Notes under the pieces: model-generated | The model's input: the letters and a program-made list of their open reading frames with translations, nothing else | Database searches by the model: none | What the model was told of the DNA's origin: nothing | Made by a program: the position numbers and the translations under genes | NCBI GenBank assembly: GCA_017860295.1 | Contig: JAFNAS010000001.1 | Span: 62,001-126,000 of the forward strand | Reading direction: 5' to 3' | Length of the DNA stretch: 64,000 bases | Source of the DNA: Bacteroidota bacterium | GTDB lineage: Bacteria; Bacteroidota; Bacteroidia; Bacteroidales; Paludibacteraceae | Shown here: positions 1 through 8,797 of the stretch, in pieces | Numbering within the stretch: the first letter of the stretch is position 1 | Layout of the letters: each line of letters begins with the position of its first letter

Positions 1-1528
<1,528 letters not shown>

Positions 1529-1572
1529 TTAGATGTTTACAAATAAAAGAGTTCTTTTATGCAACCGGCTGA

Positions 1573-1842
1573 TCAGATTACAGCCAAGATATCGGATTGG
1601 CGCATAATAAGATATTTCACACCATCCAATTCAAGTTCGGTACCGGCATACTTGCCATAAAGAACCTGATCGCCCGCTTTAACTACCATTTCTTCGTCTT
1701 TCGTTCCTTGTCCCACTGCCTTCACTTCACCTTTCAACGGTTTTTCTTTTGCAGAATCAGGAATAATAATACCACTTGCTGTTTTTTCTTCGGCTGCTGC
1801 CGGTTGAATCAGCACTCTGTCTGCTAATGGTTTGATTGTCAT
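1573..1842 (-). CDS. groS: Co-chaperonin GroES (Hsp10)
   Basis: Ten-kilodalton lid of the GroEL folding chamber. The 89-residue protein has normal family length and shows the classic landmarks: [21 protein letters not shown] at the N-terminus, the mobile loop around residues 17-34 ([17 protein letters not shown]), and [18 protein letters not shown] in the barrel. It is the first gene of the groES-groEL operon. Upstream lie a sigma-54 type promoter (1937-1952) and a 17-bp palindrome (1897-1913), described separately; no TAnnTTTG box is convincing in the leader. Confidence 0.98.
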   Translation of the reverse strand: MTIKPLADRVLIQPAAAEEKTASGIIIPDSAKEKPLKGEVKAVGQGTKDEEMVVKAGDQVLYGKYAGTELELDGVKYLIMRQSDILAVI

Positions 1843-1896
1843 AACATCAACTATTTTAAATGATTAAACAAATAATTTGTAGATTGTATTAAATTG

Positions 1897-1913
1897 GCAT
1901 TTGCCGCAAATGC
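1897..1913. promoter_or_regulatory. 17-bp perfect palindrome in the groES leader
   Basis: GCATTTGC-C-GCAAATGC has two perfect 8-base arms around one base. It lies 55 bases upstream of the groES ATG and about 12-28 bases after the start point predicted from the sigma-54 type promoter. It does not match the CIRCE element (TTAGCACTC-N9-GAGTGCTAA). Its place just downstream of a promoter suits a repressor operator; a short mRNA hairpin (7-bp stem) is the alternative. The function is inferred from position and symmetry. Confidence 0.5.
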
Positions 1914-1936
1914 AACAAAACACGTTGCTGTTTCTT

Positions 1937-1952
1937 GCATATTGCGTGCCAA
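1937..1952 (-). promoter_or_regulatory. Sigma-54 type (-24/-12) promoter for groES-groEL
   Basis: The minus strand reads TTGGCACGCAATATGCAAG. It has GG (-24) and GC (-12) separated by exactly 10 bases, the spacing required by RpoN, and seven bases match the TGGCACG core. Transcription would start near 1925, giving an 83-base leader to groES. rpoN itself is encoded at 36914-38362. No primary-sigma TAnnTTTG box is convincing between here and groES. An activator of the enhancer-binding family would be needed; none is in the window. Confidence 0.6.
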
Positions 1953-1999
1953 CAAGAAAAAGCCAAACAACAAAATCAAGGCATAGATAAATATAAAAT

Positions 2000-2049
2000 C
2001 TTATTATCAAGCCCTTACGCCACAACATTTCCCGTAAGGTGACAATAAG
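2000..2049. promoter_or_regulatory. Imperfect 50-bp inverted repeat upstream of the groES promoter
   Basis: The outer arms are CTTATT/AATAAG with matching TCA/TGA inside, and the inner arms are CCTTACG (2013-2019) and CGTAAGG (2033-2039). It is centred about 100 bases upstream of the sigma-54 type promoter's start point, where enhancer-binding activators usually bind. It could equally be a second terminator hairpin after the MltF-like gene, since AT-rich sequence follows on the minus strand. The two readings cannot be separated by eye. Confidence 0.4.
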
Positions 2050-2117
2050 ACCTGTAAGTGCAGAAATTCATTCAATGTCAAAAGTTCCATTTCGTTGTAA
2101 CTTTCACCACCAAAACT

Positions 2118-2132
2118 CTGACAGCTTGTCAG
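2118..2132 (-). terminator. Possible terminator after the MltF-like gene
   Basis: On the minus strand CTGACA-AGC-TGTCAG is a perfect 6-bp hairpin followed by AGTTTTGG. It lies about 50 bases after the stop codon at 2181. The stem is short and the T-run modest, so confidence is limited. The 1843-2180 gap otherwise holds the groES regulatory elements listed separately and no gene. Confidence 0.4.
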
Positions 2133-2180
2133 TCTCTGGAGATACACCTGAAATAAAACAGTCAAAGGCATTATAGATTA

Positions 2181-3554
2181 TCATCGATGTTTCAGATATT
2201 TTTCATAGCGATTCATCACATCCGACACATAGCGAACGGTCTGAGCAGCATTAAAAAAGCCATACCGACACACATCATCATTATAATATTGCGATTGCGA
2301 CTTAAGCTTTAGAAATTTTTCCACATTGCCTTGCCACAAATGGCCGTTCTTTCCATATTTCTTGGCCAACGCCATGGCATCCTGTACATGACTGGGACCG
2401 GAATGATAGGATGCCAGAATAAATTTTATCCGCTCCTCCTTGTTCGAAATCTCGTGAAACATCATATTCAGCATCTTGATGTATTGCACGGCCGCTTCCA
2501 GATTTTTTGCCGGATCAAAAATCTGAGCTCTGCCCAACCCGTAATGTTGTGCCGTATTAGGCATCAGTTGCATCAAGCCCGAAGCACCCGACCAGGCAAC
2601 ACATGCCGGATCGAAATTAGATTCGGCATAAGCTTGCGCGGCCAATAACTGCCACTTCCAGCCCAATTGTTTGGCATATTTTCTAAAAAGATGATCGTAG
2701 GGTGAAATTGCACCTCTCGGAATCTTCACGACATTGGTTGCAAAGAACTTATTTTCAAAGAAGTATTTGTCATTAATCACATTTACAGTATTCATATCCA
2801 ACGCAGCAGCATACCACCGATTGATTTTATCGAACAACGACCGATCGCTCCCGGCTGTGATCCACGATCCTTTTTGTTCGAAACTGACATCGACGTGGAT
2901 ATCGATACCGGCCATGTTCTTTTGACTCATTTCAGCTACGGTATTCGAGGCAACCGTATAACCGATCGCTCCTTCAGCAACCATCCCGATCAACTGATCA
3001 ATGGTTACGGAATCTCCGACTTCATGGATGAAAACACCTCCACCCAATTCCTGATTGAGATGATACATCCGGTCGGCATAGCGCGAATCGGCCTTTACAT
3101 AGACCTGTTTGCCGATCAGTTCAGTCACGTCGTTAACCATTGTCGCTCCGTTGTGCTGTACCAGCAACTGCTTGCTGACCTCCGTTACATCGGTAAACAA
3201 AAAATTTCGGGTCGATTGTGTCTTGTAAATCGGATTCGCAATCAGATCGGCTTTCCCGCTTTTCAGAAGATGATATGCCTCCTGAATATTTTTTGCAATG
3301 ATAACGCGAAGGTTGACGCCGAGTGTGTCTGCCAGATTGGAGCACAAATCGTAATCGTAACCCATCGGTTGATCTTTATAAATAAAATAGGAAGTAGAAC
3401 CATACAGCATAACCGCATTCAACGTATCGCGTTCAACGATACGGTCAAATAGCGTTTTTACCCGGGGAGATTTCTTCCATGTTTTGCAGCCCGATAAAAA
3501 CAACGAAACAGCAACGAGTAAGAGTAAAAAACGATATGTCGATTTGGTCAACAA
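2181..3554 (-). CDS. mltF: MltF-like membrane-bound lytic murein transglycosylase (lipoprotein)
   Basis: Predicted peptidoglycan-cleaving enzyme of the outer-membrane inner face. The 457-residue protein starts with a lipoprotein signal (hydrophobic core, then LSGC, lipidated Cys23). Next comes a periplasmic solute-binding (SBP_bac_3) domain at about residues 45-270 and a C-terminal SLT domain at about 295-430. The SLT domain holds the catalytic glutamate in AYAESNFDP (Glu311), GASGLMQLMPNTA, and the later AAVQYIKML and ASYHSGPSHV segments. This two-domain order is diagnostic of the MltF family. It is separated from groES by a 338-base gap with probable terminators, so it is probably not in that operon. 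Confidence 0.93.
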   Translation of the reverse strand: MLTKSTYRFLLLLVAVSLFLSGCKTWKKSPRVKTLFDRIVERDTLNAVMLYGSTSYFIYKDQPMGYDYDLCSNLADTLGVNLRVIIAKNIQEAYHLLKSGKADLIANPIYKTQSTRNFLFTDVTEVSKQLLVQHNGATMVNDVTELIGKQVYVKADSRYADRMYHLNQELGGGVFIHEVGDSVTIDQLIGMVAEGAIGYTVASNTVAEMSQKNMAGIDIHVDVSFEQKGSWITAGSDRSLFDKINRWYAAALDMNTVNVINDKYFFENKFFATNVVKIPRGAISPYDHLFRKYAKQLGWKWQLLAAQAYAESNFDPACVAWSGASGLMQLMPNTAQHYGLGRAQIFDPAKNLEAAVQYIKMLNMMFHEISNKEERIKFILASYHSGPSHVQDAMALAKKYGKNGHLWQGNVEKFLKLKSQSQYYNDDVCRYGFFNAAQTVRYVSDVMNRYEKYLKHR

Positions 3555-3607
3555 GAATATAGTGTTAGATTTTTCTCAATATTATTTTACAGACAGATCT
3601 GTTATAA

Positions 3608-4345
3608 TCAGACATGCTCTATGCAATTTTCATCTATCAGAGGCAATCCATTCAAACGCAACCACAGTTGTGCCGTGGCTACCACATCTTTCTGGCAATA
3701 AATCGAAATACGATCCACATCTTTCTCTTGGTAATACACCTGAGCTACCTGACTGCCGTTAATATCATCTTTGGGAGTTGGAATATTAAAAATAGCCGTC
3801 AGTAAATTGAGCGAAGTAAAATTTTTATAATCTCCGAATTTCCACATCTCTAGGGTATCCAGAAAAGGCACATCCCATGGTTTTCTAGAGGCAACATTCA
3901 ATACCTCAGGTAGCGGAAGTTCGTTCACCAGCAATCTACGGCAAATATACGGCACATCGAATTCTTTAATGTTATGCCCACACAAATTTATTTCAGAAGG
4001 ACGGCCAAACAATTCGAGCATGGCGCAAAATTCGATCAACAGTTTCGACTCGTCATCGCCATAAAATGATTTCACTCGAAAATGTTCTTGCCCGTTTTTT
4101 CGATAAATAAAACCAGCTGAAATACACACAATCTTACCGAATTCGGCAAATATGCCGGCTCCGTTGGCAAATACAAACTGAGGATCCGACTCTGCCGGGT
4201 AGCGATCGGGCATCCGTTTTTTCAACGATTCGGCTTTTTCTTTCCACAACTCCGGCAATCGACCCGGCAATTGTGTATAGTCAACCGTCTGTGGAACGGT
4301 TTCAATGTCAAGAAAAACAATCCTTTCTTTATTTATATTCTTCAT
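3608..4345 (-). CDS. PolB-like 3'-5' exonuclease (DEDD superfamily)
   Basis: Predicted exonuclease resembling the proofreading domain of family B DNA polymerases, standing alone (245 residues). Exo motifs are visible: FLDIETVP near the N-terminus (first Asp/Glu), CGHNIKEFDVPYICRR in the middle, and the final YCQKDVVATAQLWLRL with the last Asp. The frame is open up to an ATG at 4396, but the start at 4345 (MKNINKERIVFLDIE) is preferred because a strong promoter (4366-4397) lies between the two. The substrate is unknown. A related-fold but distinct exonuclease is encoded at 32165-32932. Confidence 0.85.
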   Translation of the reverse strand: MKNINKERIVFLDIETVPQTVDYTQLPGRLPELWKEKAESLKKRMPDRYPAESDPQFVFANGAGIFAEFGKIVCISAGFIYRKNGQEHFRVKSFYGDDESKLLIEFCAMLELFGRPSEINLCGHNIKEFDVPYICRRLLVNELPLPEVLNVASRKPWDVPFLDTLEMWKFGDYKNFTSLNLLTAIFNIPTPKDDINGSQVAQVYYQEKDVDRISIYCQKDVVATAQLWLRLNGLPLIDENCIEHV

Positions 4346-4365
4346 TTTAAGGCATATTAGCGAGG

Positions 4366-4397
4366 CAAAGATAAAATATAAACTCAACACCGACAAA
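4366..4397 (-). promoter_or_regulatory. Bacteroidota primary promoter for the PolB-like exonuclease
   Basis: On the minus strand TTTG (4397-4394), exactly 20 bases, then TATCTTTG (4373-4366): a perfect -33/-7 pair. The start point would fall near 4360, giving a leader of about 14 bases to ATG 4345. This decides the start codon of the gene, because the longer frame's ATG (4396) would not be transcribed. Confidence 0.75.
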
Positions 4398-4474
4398 TAT
4401 TGCTGATTTCAGGCCTCAAGATTTCAAGTCTCAGAACGCAACTTTATCATCTCATAACTTAGCGATTCATTCTT

Positions 4475-4504
4475 TTTGTATGTGGAAATTATCATGTAAT
4501 TTTG
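4475..4504 (+). promoter_or_regulatory. Promoter of the DMT permease gene
   Basis: TTTG (4475-4478), 18 bases, then TAATTTTG (4497-4504), a full TAnnTTTG match. The predicted start point is near 4510, leaving only about 15 leader bases before the GTG start at 4525. A 9-bp inverted repeat (4501-4531) overlaps the box, the start point and the start codon. Confidence 0.6.
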
Positions 4505-4531
4505 CACTCCTAAACTATTTTTGAGTGCAAA
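4501..4531. repeat. 9-bp perfect inverted repeat over the start codon of the DMT gene
   Basis: TTTGCACTC (4501-4509) and GAGTGCAAA (4523-4531) are exact reverse complements with 13 bases between. The left arm overlaps the -7 box and the right arm contains the GTG start codon. It could be an operator or an mRNA element. The left arm resembles a recurrent sequence after -7 boxes in this window (TTTGCACTC also follows the leuA -7 box), so part of the symmetry may be coincidental. Confidence 0.45.
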
Positions 4532-5418
4532 CAGGAGAAATATCTGCCATCGGAGTAGCTGTATGCTGGACATTCAGTGCATTGTTTTTTGAAAAGGCAG
4601 GCAATCGCATCGGGTCGCTGGCCGTCAACATTATCCGTTTGGCAATGGCCATTGTCTTGCTTGGTATCGGAACGTGGATCACGCGTGGAATGTTTGTTCC
4701 GCTGGATGCAACGCCCGATCAGTGGTTTTGGCTTTCGTTATCCGGGTTTATCGGTTTTTTTCTCGGCGACCTTTGCCTGTTTTACTCCTACACACTAATC
4801 GGGTCGCGCATGGCACAGCTTGTAATGACCCTCGCACCACCCATTACAGCTTTAATCGGTTTTATTTTCTTAGGCGAACGCCTGATGCTGCTACAAACGA
4901 CAGGTATTGCCGTCACGGTGTTGGGAATTGTCATTGCCATGTTGGGAAAAGAGAAAGGCGAAAAGCTCAATTTCAAAGTGCCCTTCAAAGGATTTCTGTT
5001 CGCATTGGGTGGCGCTGTAGGCCAAGCGATTGGTTTAATTATCAGTAAAAAAGGTATCGGTCATTACGATGCGATGGCTGCTACCCAAATACGAGCTTTT
5101 ACCGGGGGATTGTGTTTCTTTCTGCTGGTGACTTTCCTGAAAAGATGGCACACTATTCGGAGTGCATCCAAAGATCGTGCCGGTATCGGCTCGGTACTGA
5201 TCGGCTCTTTCTTCGGTCCTGTGGTAGGAGTTGCGCTTTCGTTGTATGCCATTCAGCACACCGAAGCCGGCATTGCTGCAACACTGATGGGTTTAGTACC
5301 CATTTTTATTATCGTCCCGTCAGCCATCATGTTCAAGGAGAGAATTTCGATATACCAAATAATCGGAGCTTTCGTCAGTGTCGGAGGATGTATTCTTCTC
5401 TTTATGAAACCCCAATAA
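4525..5418 (+). CDS. EamA/DMT-family permease
   Basis: Inner-membrane metabolite transporter of the drug/metabolite superfamily; substrate unknown. The 297-residue protein has ten predicted membrane helices made of two EamA repeats (about residues 5-140 and 150-293), the usual length. The second repeat ends GAFVSVGGCILLFMKPQ. The start must be the GTG at 4525, since an in-frame TGA lies immediately before it and the family N-terminus (TGEISAIGVAVCW) begins right there. The gene is 12 bases from the UspA-like gene downstream, probably one operon. Confidence 0.88.
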   Translation: MQTGEISAIGVAVCWTFSALFFEKAGNRIGSLAVNIIRLAMAIVLLGIGTWITRGMFVPLDATPDQWFWLSLSGFIGFFLGDLCLFYSYTLIGSRMAQLVMTLAPPITALIGFIFLGERLMLLQTTGIAVTVLGIVIAMLGKEKGEKLNFKVPFKGFLFALGGAVGQAIGLIISKKGIGHYDAMAATQIRAFTGGLCFFLLVTFLKRWHTIRSASKDRAGIGSVLIGSFFGPVVGVALSLYAIQHTEAGIAATLMGLVPIFIIVPSAIMFKERISIYQIIGAFVSVGGCILLFMKPQ

Positions 5419-5430
5419 AAATTACACCTC

Positions 5431-6207
5431 ATGCACGATTACATAGTAATACTCACGGACATAAACCATTTTCCACAGAAAGCCCTTCGATTAGCCTCTT
5501 TGCTGGCCAAAGGATTTAAGAGAGAGATCTGTTTTTTAAGTTTTGCTTCGGACAAAACGGAAAACCAGCTAACAGAAGAGAGGCACCGACAATGGATCAA
5601 AGAATCCTTGTATCCTGCAATCAGCATTATCCGACCTGCAAGTACAATGCTCCATGACACTTTATCCCAAATCGAAGCAGCATTTTTAGTAATCGAACCC
5701 GCATCCGGATCCGTTTACAACAAAATACAACCGATATTAAACAATTGCAAACCACTTCGAATTCCATATTTCTTTGTAAATCAAAACTCAAAATCGATAA
5801 AACTCGATAGAGTGCTGGTTCCAGTTGGCTTTTTAACCGAAGAAAAAGAGAAGGGAATTTTTGCGTCGAAGCTAGCCCGATTTTGCGACAGTGCGATCAC
5901 ATTACTGAAAGCCAAAGACTACGGTTCCCGTGCCGGACGGAGCGTGCAGCAGATAAAAACTCTATTTGAGAAACTCGATATAACCTGTTCAATAGAACAG
6001 GCCCGCAGAGATAGCTTCAAAGTACAAAATGAAGCCTCGTTACGAGCCTGTAATGGAGATACCGATTTAATTATTGTCACCGCTTCCCGGGAATATGGTT
6101 TGGATGATGTAATTTTCGGTCCTCCCGAACGTAAAATCATTCAAAATACCACTGTTCCGGTAATGGTTATCAATCCACGACCGGATCTATACGTATTATG
6201 CGATTGA
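5431..6207 (+). CDS. Universal stress protein (UspA) family protein
   Basis: Predicted cytoplasmic stress protein of 258 residues, long enough for two Usp-like folds in tandem. The N-terminal half (MHDYIVILTDINHFPQKALRLASLLA) begins like a Usp domain but lacks a clear nucleotide-binding loop. The second half (from about LDRVLVPVGFLTEEKEKG) ends in the typical region TDLIIVTASREYGLDDVIFG...NTTVPVMVINP. It probably shares a transcript with the DMT permease upstream. It faces the S1/P1 nuclease gene with an 11-base gap, and no terminator hairpin is visible there. Confidence 0.75.
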   Translation: MHDYIVILTDINHFPQKALRLASLLAKGFKREICFLSFASDKTENQLTEERHRQWIKESLYPAISIIRPASTMLHDTLSQIEAAFLVIEPASGSVYNKIQPILNNCKPLRIPYFFVNQNSKSIKLDRVLVPVGFLTEEKEKGIFASKLARFCDSAITLLKAKDYGSRAGRSVQQIKTLFEKLDITCSIEQARRDSFKVQNEASLRACNGDTDLIIVTASREYGLDDVIFGPPERKIIQNTTVPVMVINPRPDLYVLCD

Positions 6208-6218
6208 CTTAGCCGTGC

Positions 6219-6998
6219 CTATTTGCCACCGTATATATAGTTCAATACACAAGCCAAATGGTCGCCGGCCAGTGAAAGTCTCTCCTCCAGAAGTGAGACA
6301 TATTCATAATTATATTTATACTGATTCTCGGTTTTCGAAACAGAGTCATACACTTTCTGAGCGGCTTGGTAAGTTTCCCATGCCCAATCCAAGACCAAAG
6401 AGGGTTGAAATGTCACGGTTTTTGCAGTATGTGTCCGAAACAAATAATTGGCATATTCCGTATAGCTTAATTTCTGAAAATCGATCAATCCTTCGTCCCA
6501 CAATGAGTGAAGTGACACTTCGCGCCCTTGCCATTTGAATCGGATAGTGTTTCCTCCTTTATCTTCAGGATGCCCCATGTGGAGCGGTTGGTGCATATCG
6601 CCAAGCAGATGAATCAACATCTTCAAATTTTCTTCATTATTAGGCTCTTTTTTGAGTTTTGTTATAAGCTCCTGAACTCTAAAAACCGCTTCGCCATCAT
6701 TTTTGGTAACAGCCTCTTTGTTGAATGCGTCCCGATTCAGTCCCGACGCAATATCTTTGTAGTGCCATACCTCCCGACCTTCATATTTTTCATCACTTCG
6801 GACAAAATCGCCCCAATTGGCCACCATTGCTACACCGGCATGTTTCAATACTGCATCAATACGACGCTGAGCTGTCTTGTTCAATTTCTTCTGTGCCAAT
6901 TCACCAATCACACGATGTCCTATCAATCCCCAGCCCCAAGCCAATTGAGGCATAAAACACAAAATACCTAATAAACAAATAGTTATATTTTTCTTCAT
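6219..6998 (-). CDS. Secreted S1/P1-family nuclease
   Basis: Zinc-dependent nuclease acting on single-stranded nucleic acid, exported beyond the inner membrane. From ATG 6998 the protein has 259 residues: a signal peptide (KKNITICLLGILCFMPQLA) then WGWGLIGHRVIGELA. In the family the mature protein starts at the Trp that binds zinc, fitting cleavage just before WGLIGH. Further ligand motifs are seen in LIHLLGDMHQPLHMGHPEDKGGN and HSLWDEGLI. The frame extends upstream to 7112, but the shorter start is chosen because it gives a proper signal peptide and follows the promoter at 7016-7047. Confidence 0.92.
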   Translation of the reverse strand: MKKNITICLLGILCFMPQLAWGWGLIGHRVIGELAQKKLNKTAQRRIDAVLKHAGVAMVANWGDFVRSDEKYEGREVWHYKDIASGLNRDAFNKEAVTKNDGEAVFRVQELITKLKKEPNNEENLKMLIHLLGDMHQPLHMGHPEDKGGNTIRFKWQGREVSLHSLWDEGLIDFQKLSYTEYANYLFRTHTAKTVTFQPSLVLDWAWETYQAAQKVYDSVSKTENQYKYNYEYVSLLEERLSLAGDHLACVLNYIYGGK

Positions 6999-7015
6999 CA
7001 CTAAAAAATTTTGCT

Positions 7016-7047
7016 CAAATATAGCTAATTTTACACGCCGGTTCAAA
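7016..7047 (-). promoter_or_regulatory. Bacteroidota primary promoter for the S1/P1 nuclease
   Basis: On the minus strand TTTG (7047-7044), 20 bases, TATATTTG (7023-7016): exact -33 and -7 elements. The expected start point is near 7009, about a dozen bases before ATG 6998, which confirms that start codon over the longer frame. Confidence 0.75.
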
Positions 7048-7084
7048 ACACCCTGTTCAAAAATGTTAAATAAATCAAACCAAC

Positions 7085-7110
7085 GTAACCTTTCACCCTT
7101 CCCGATCGTC
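7085..7110 (+). promoter_or_regulatory. ECF-type promoter, possible autoregulation of the ECF sigma gene
   Basis: GTAACC (7085-7090), 16 bases, CGTC (7107-7110) resembles the AAC / CGTC promoters read by many ECF sigma factors. The start point would be near 7117, seven bases before the ATG at 7124. No convincing TAnnTTTG box precedes the gene. Autoregulation is common for ECF factors but is inferred here. Confidence 0.45.
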
Positions 7111-7123
7111 ATTTATTTTGTAC

Positions 7124-7621
7124 ATGGATTTACAGCAATTTGAAATAAAAATCCTACCGCTAAAGAATAAAATCTACCGATTAGCAAAAGCACTGCTAAA
7201 CGACGCAAGCGAAGCAGAAGATGCAGTGCAGGATATTTATTTAAAATTGTGGTCATCACGCAAAGAGCTTGAAAAAGCGAATAATGTAACGGGGCTCACA
7301 TTACACATTGCTCGTAATCATTGCATCGACAAACTCAGGATACGCAACCGGGTTCAATTCAGTGGATTGATAGACAATGACGAAAGTTTGTCTGCTGATC
7401 TTTCGCCGTACGAACAAACAGAGCAGAAAGACCTTGTAAAGAACGTAAAGCAATTAATAAGCACCCTACCCGAACAACAACGCATAGTGATTCATCTACG
7501 GGATGTTGAAGGGTTGGAAATGGATGAAATTGCCACCATTACCGGAATGACCGAAAATGCCATCAAGGTATATCTTTCGAGAGCGCGTCAAAGCATCCGA
7601 AAGTCATTTTTAGGAAGATAA
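7124..7621 (+). CDS. ECF (group 4) RNA polymerase sigma factor
   Basis: Small alternative sigma factor of 165 residues. Region 2 is seen in ASEAEDAVQDIYLKLWSSRKEL and TLHIARNHCIDKLR. Region 4 is seen in STLPEQQRIVIHLRDVEG, EMDEIATITGMTENAIKVYLSRARQSIRKS, including the DNA-reading helix. The frame also opens at a TTG at 7118, but ATG 7124 (MDLQQFEIKIL) is the natural start. It is followed by a probable membrane anti-sigma-like protein and a DUF4252 protein, a set often found together in Bacteroidota. The signal sensed is unknown. Confidence 0.92.
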   Translation: MDLQQFEIKILPLKNKIYRLAKALLNDASEAEDAVQDIYLKLWSSRKELEKANNVTGLTLHIARNHCIDKLRIRNRVQFSGLIDNDESLSADLSPYEQTEQKDLVKNVKQLISTLPEQQRIVIHLRDVEGLEMDEIATITGMTENAIKVYLSRARQSIRKSFLGR

Positions 7622-7646
7622 AACAAATTGTCAATCACAGATTGTC

Positions 7647-8192
7647 ATGAATAACATACACGAATTATTGCAAAAATATTTTGACGGAGCGACTTCCCTG
7701 ACAGAAGAGAATAGCCTGCAAGAATATTTTGCACAAGCTGAAATAGCAGAGGATCTGATGCAATACAAACCGTTGTTTGAATGCTTTGCCGGTCTGGAAA
7801 CTGAAATATTACCGAATGATACATTCGAAGAAGATTTCAGACAAAAAGTAAGTTCACACCGGAAACATCACGGGCTTGTATACCATATCTCCTTGTGGAG
7901 TTCGGCGGCTGCTGCCTGCGTCGTTTTGGCAATGGGATCGATTTACTATATCGAACGCCAGAACAACTACATGATTGTCAATGGGAAAAGAATAAACGAT
8001 CCTGAAAAGGCTTTGATGATTGCCGCCGATAAATTGCACCTTGTAACTGGAAAATTCAACAATAGCGTCTCTCATGTTCAACAGATCAGACGAGTAGGCA
8101 AGCAGTTAAGTGTAATGGAAATATTTAATAAACACGACCACTCAACCGACTCTTTGAACACAAACAACGCAATAAAGACCAATGAAAACTAA
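7647..8192 (+). CDS. Membrane protein, candidate anti-sigma factor of the ECF operon
   Basis: I do not recognise a named family. The 181-residue protein has a cytoplasmic N-terminal part with acidic, helix-rich sequence (NNIHELLQKYFDGATSLTEEN, as in short anti-sigma N-termini) and one membrane helix at about residues 78-100 (WSSAAAACVVLAMGSIYYI). A roughly 80-residue exported C-terminal part follows. Position directly after an ECF sigma gene (25-base gap), size and single-span topology suggest it holds the sigma factor at the membrane; this is inference. Its 3' end overlaps the next gene by 11 bases, so translation is likely coupled. Confidence 0.7.
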   Translation: MNNIHELLQKYFDGATSLTEENSLQEYFAQAEIAEDLMQYKPLFECFAGLETEILPNDTFEEDFRQKVSSHRKHHGLVYHISLWSSAAAACVVLAMGSIYYIERQNNYMIVNGKRINDPEKALMIAADKLHLVTGKFNNSVSHVQQIRRVGKQLSVMEIFNKHDHSTDSLNTNNAIKTNEN

Positions 8193-8652
8193 ACTGATTC
8201 TTTTGATGATCGTGCTTTCATCTGTCGGACTTCAGGCACAGACCATCGACAAATTGATTGAAAAATATTCAACAAATAAAAATTTCGAGTACGTATCTAT
8301 CAGCAAAGGGCTATTCAATCTAACACAATGGTTGGGTGGCAGTAACATCGACAAAGACACTAAAGAGGTGCTAGGACGAATTAAGAGCATGAAGATATTG
8401 ACTCTTAACACGACAATAAACAGTCAGGCAAAGGTAAGTTTCCAAAGAGAATTAAACAGCTTCCTTAAACGGGGTTGTTATGAGCAAATGATGGAAACGA
8501 GGAATAAATCAGACAAATCGACCGTATACGGTTATACTGACAATAAAGGGGTTGCACACCTGTTGATTGTCGTAAAAAACGATGCAGAAATGAGTCTGAT
8601 CGTAATGAAAGGTAACCTGACTCATGCAGATTTAGAAAAAATAGCAAAATAA
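8182..8652 (+). CDS. DUF4252-family exported protein
   Basis: Exported protein of unknown function. The 156 residues start with a signal peptide (MKTKLILLMIVLSSVGLQAQ), then TIDKLIEKYSTNKNFEYVSISKGLFNL, the typical DUF4252 opening. The C-terminal half (GYTDNKGVAHLLIVVKNDAEMSLIVMKGNL) looks like paired beta strands. It overlaps the preceding candidate anti-sigma gene, so it belongs to the ECF operon; it may be a target or a sensor component, but nothing in the sequence settles this. A strong terminator follows at 8712-8741. Confidence 0.8.
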   Translation: MKTKLILLMIVLSSVGLQAQTIDKLIEKYSTNKNFEYVSISKGLFNLTQWLGGSNIDKDTKEVLGRIKSMKILTLNTTINSQAKVSFQRELNSFLKRGCYEQMMETRNKSDKSTVYGYTDNKGVAHLLIVVKNDAEMSLIVMKGNLTHADLEKIAK

Positions 8653-8711
8653 CAACAGAGCATATAACTTGACATTCACTTTTTCATCTTTTTACCTGAA
8701 AATTGATTACT

Positions 8712-8741
8712 TTTGCCGGTGTTTGTGAAAACCCCGGCAAA
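8712..8741 (+). terminator. Intrinsic terminator after the ECF operon
   Basis: TTTGCCGGTGTTT - GTGA - AAACCCCGGCAAA forms a 13-bp stem with one mismatch and a four-base loop, followed by TTCTTTTTA. It lies 60 bases after the DUF4252 stop. A TAnnTTTG box (TACTTTTG, 8708-8715) overlaps the left arm and may be the hisH promoter; it lacks a good -33 element, so terminator is the better reading. Confidence 0.75.
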
Positions 8742-8797
8742 TTCTTTTTAAACAGGGTCACCAAACTGATTTATAAATCATTTTACCATTTTCACTC

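Noticed and set aside
1843-2180. CIRCE/HrcA element before groES
   Set aside because: No TTAGCACTC-N9-GAGTGCTAA or close variant was found. The palindrome present has a different sequence and spacing.
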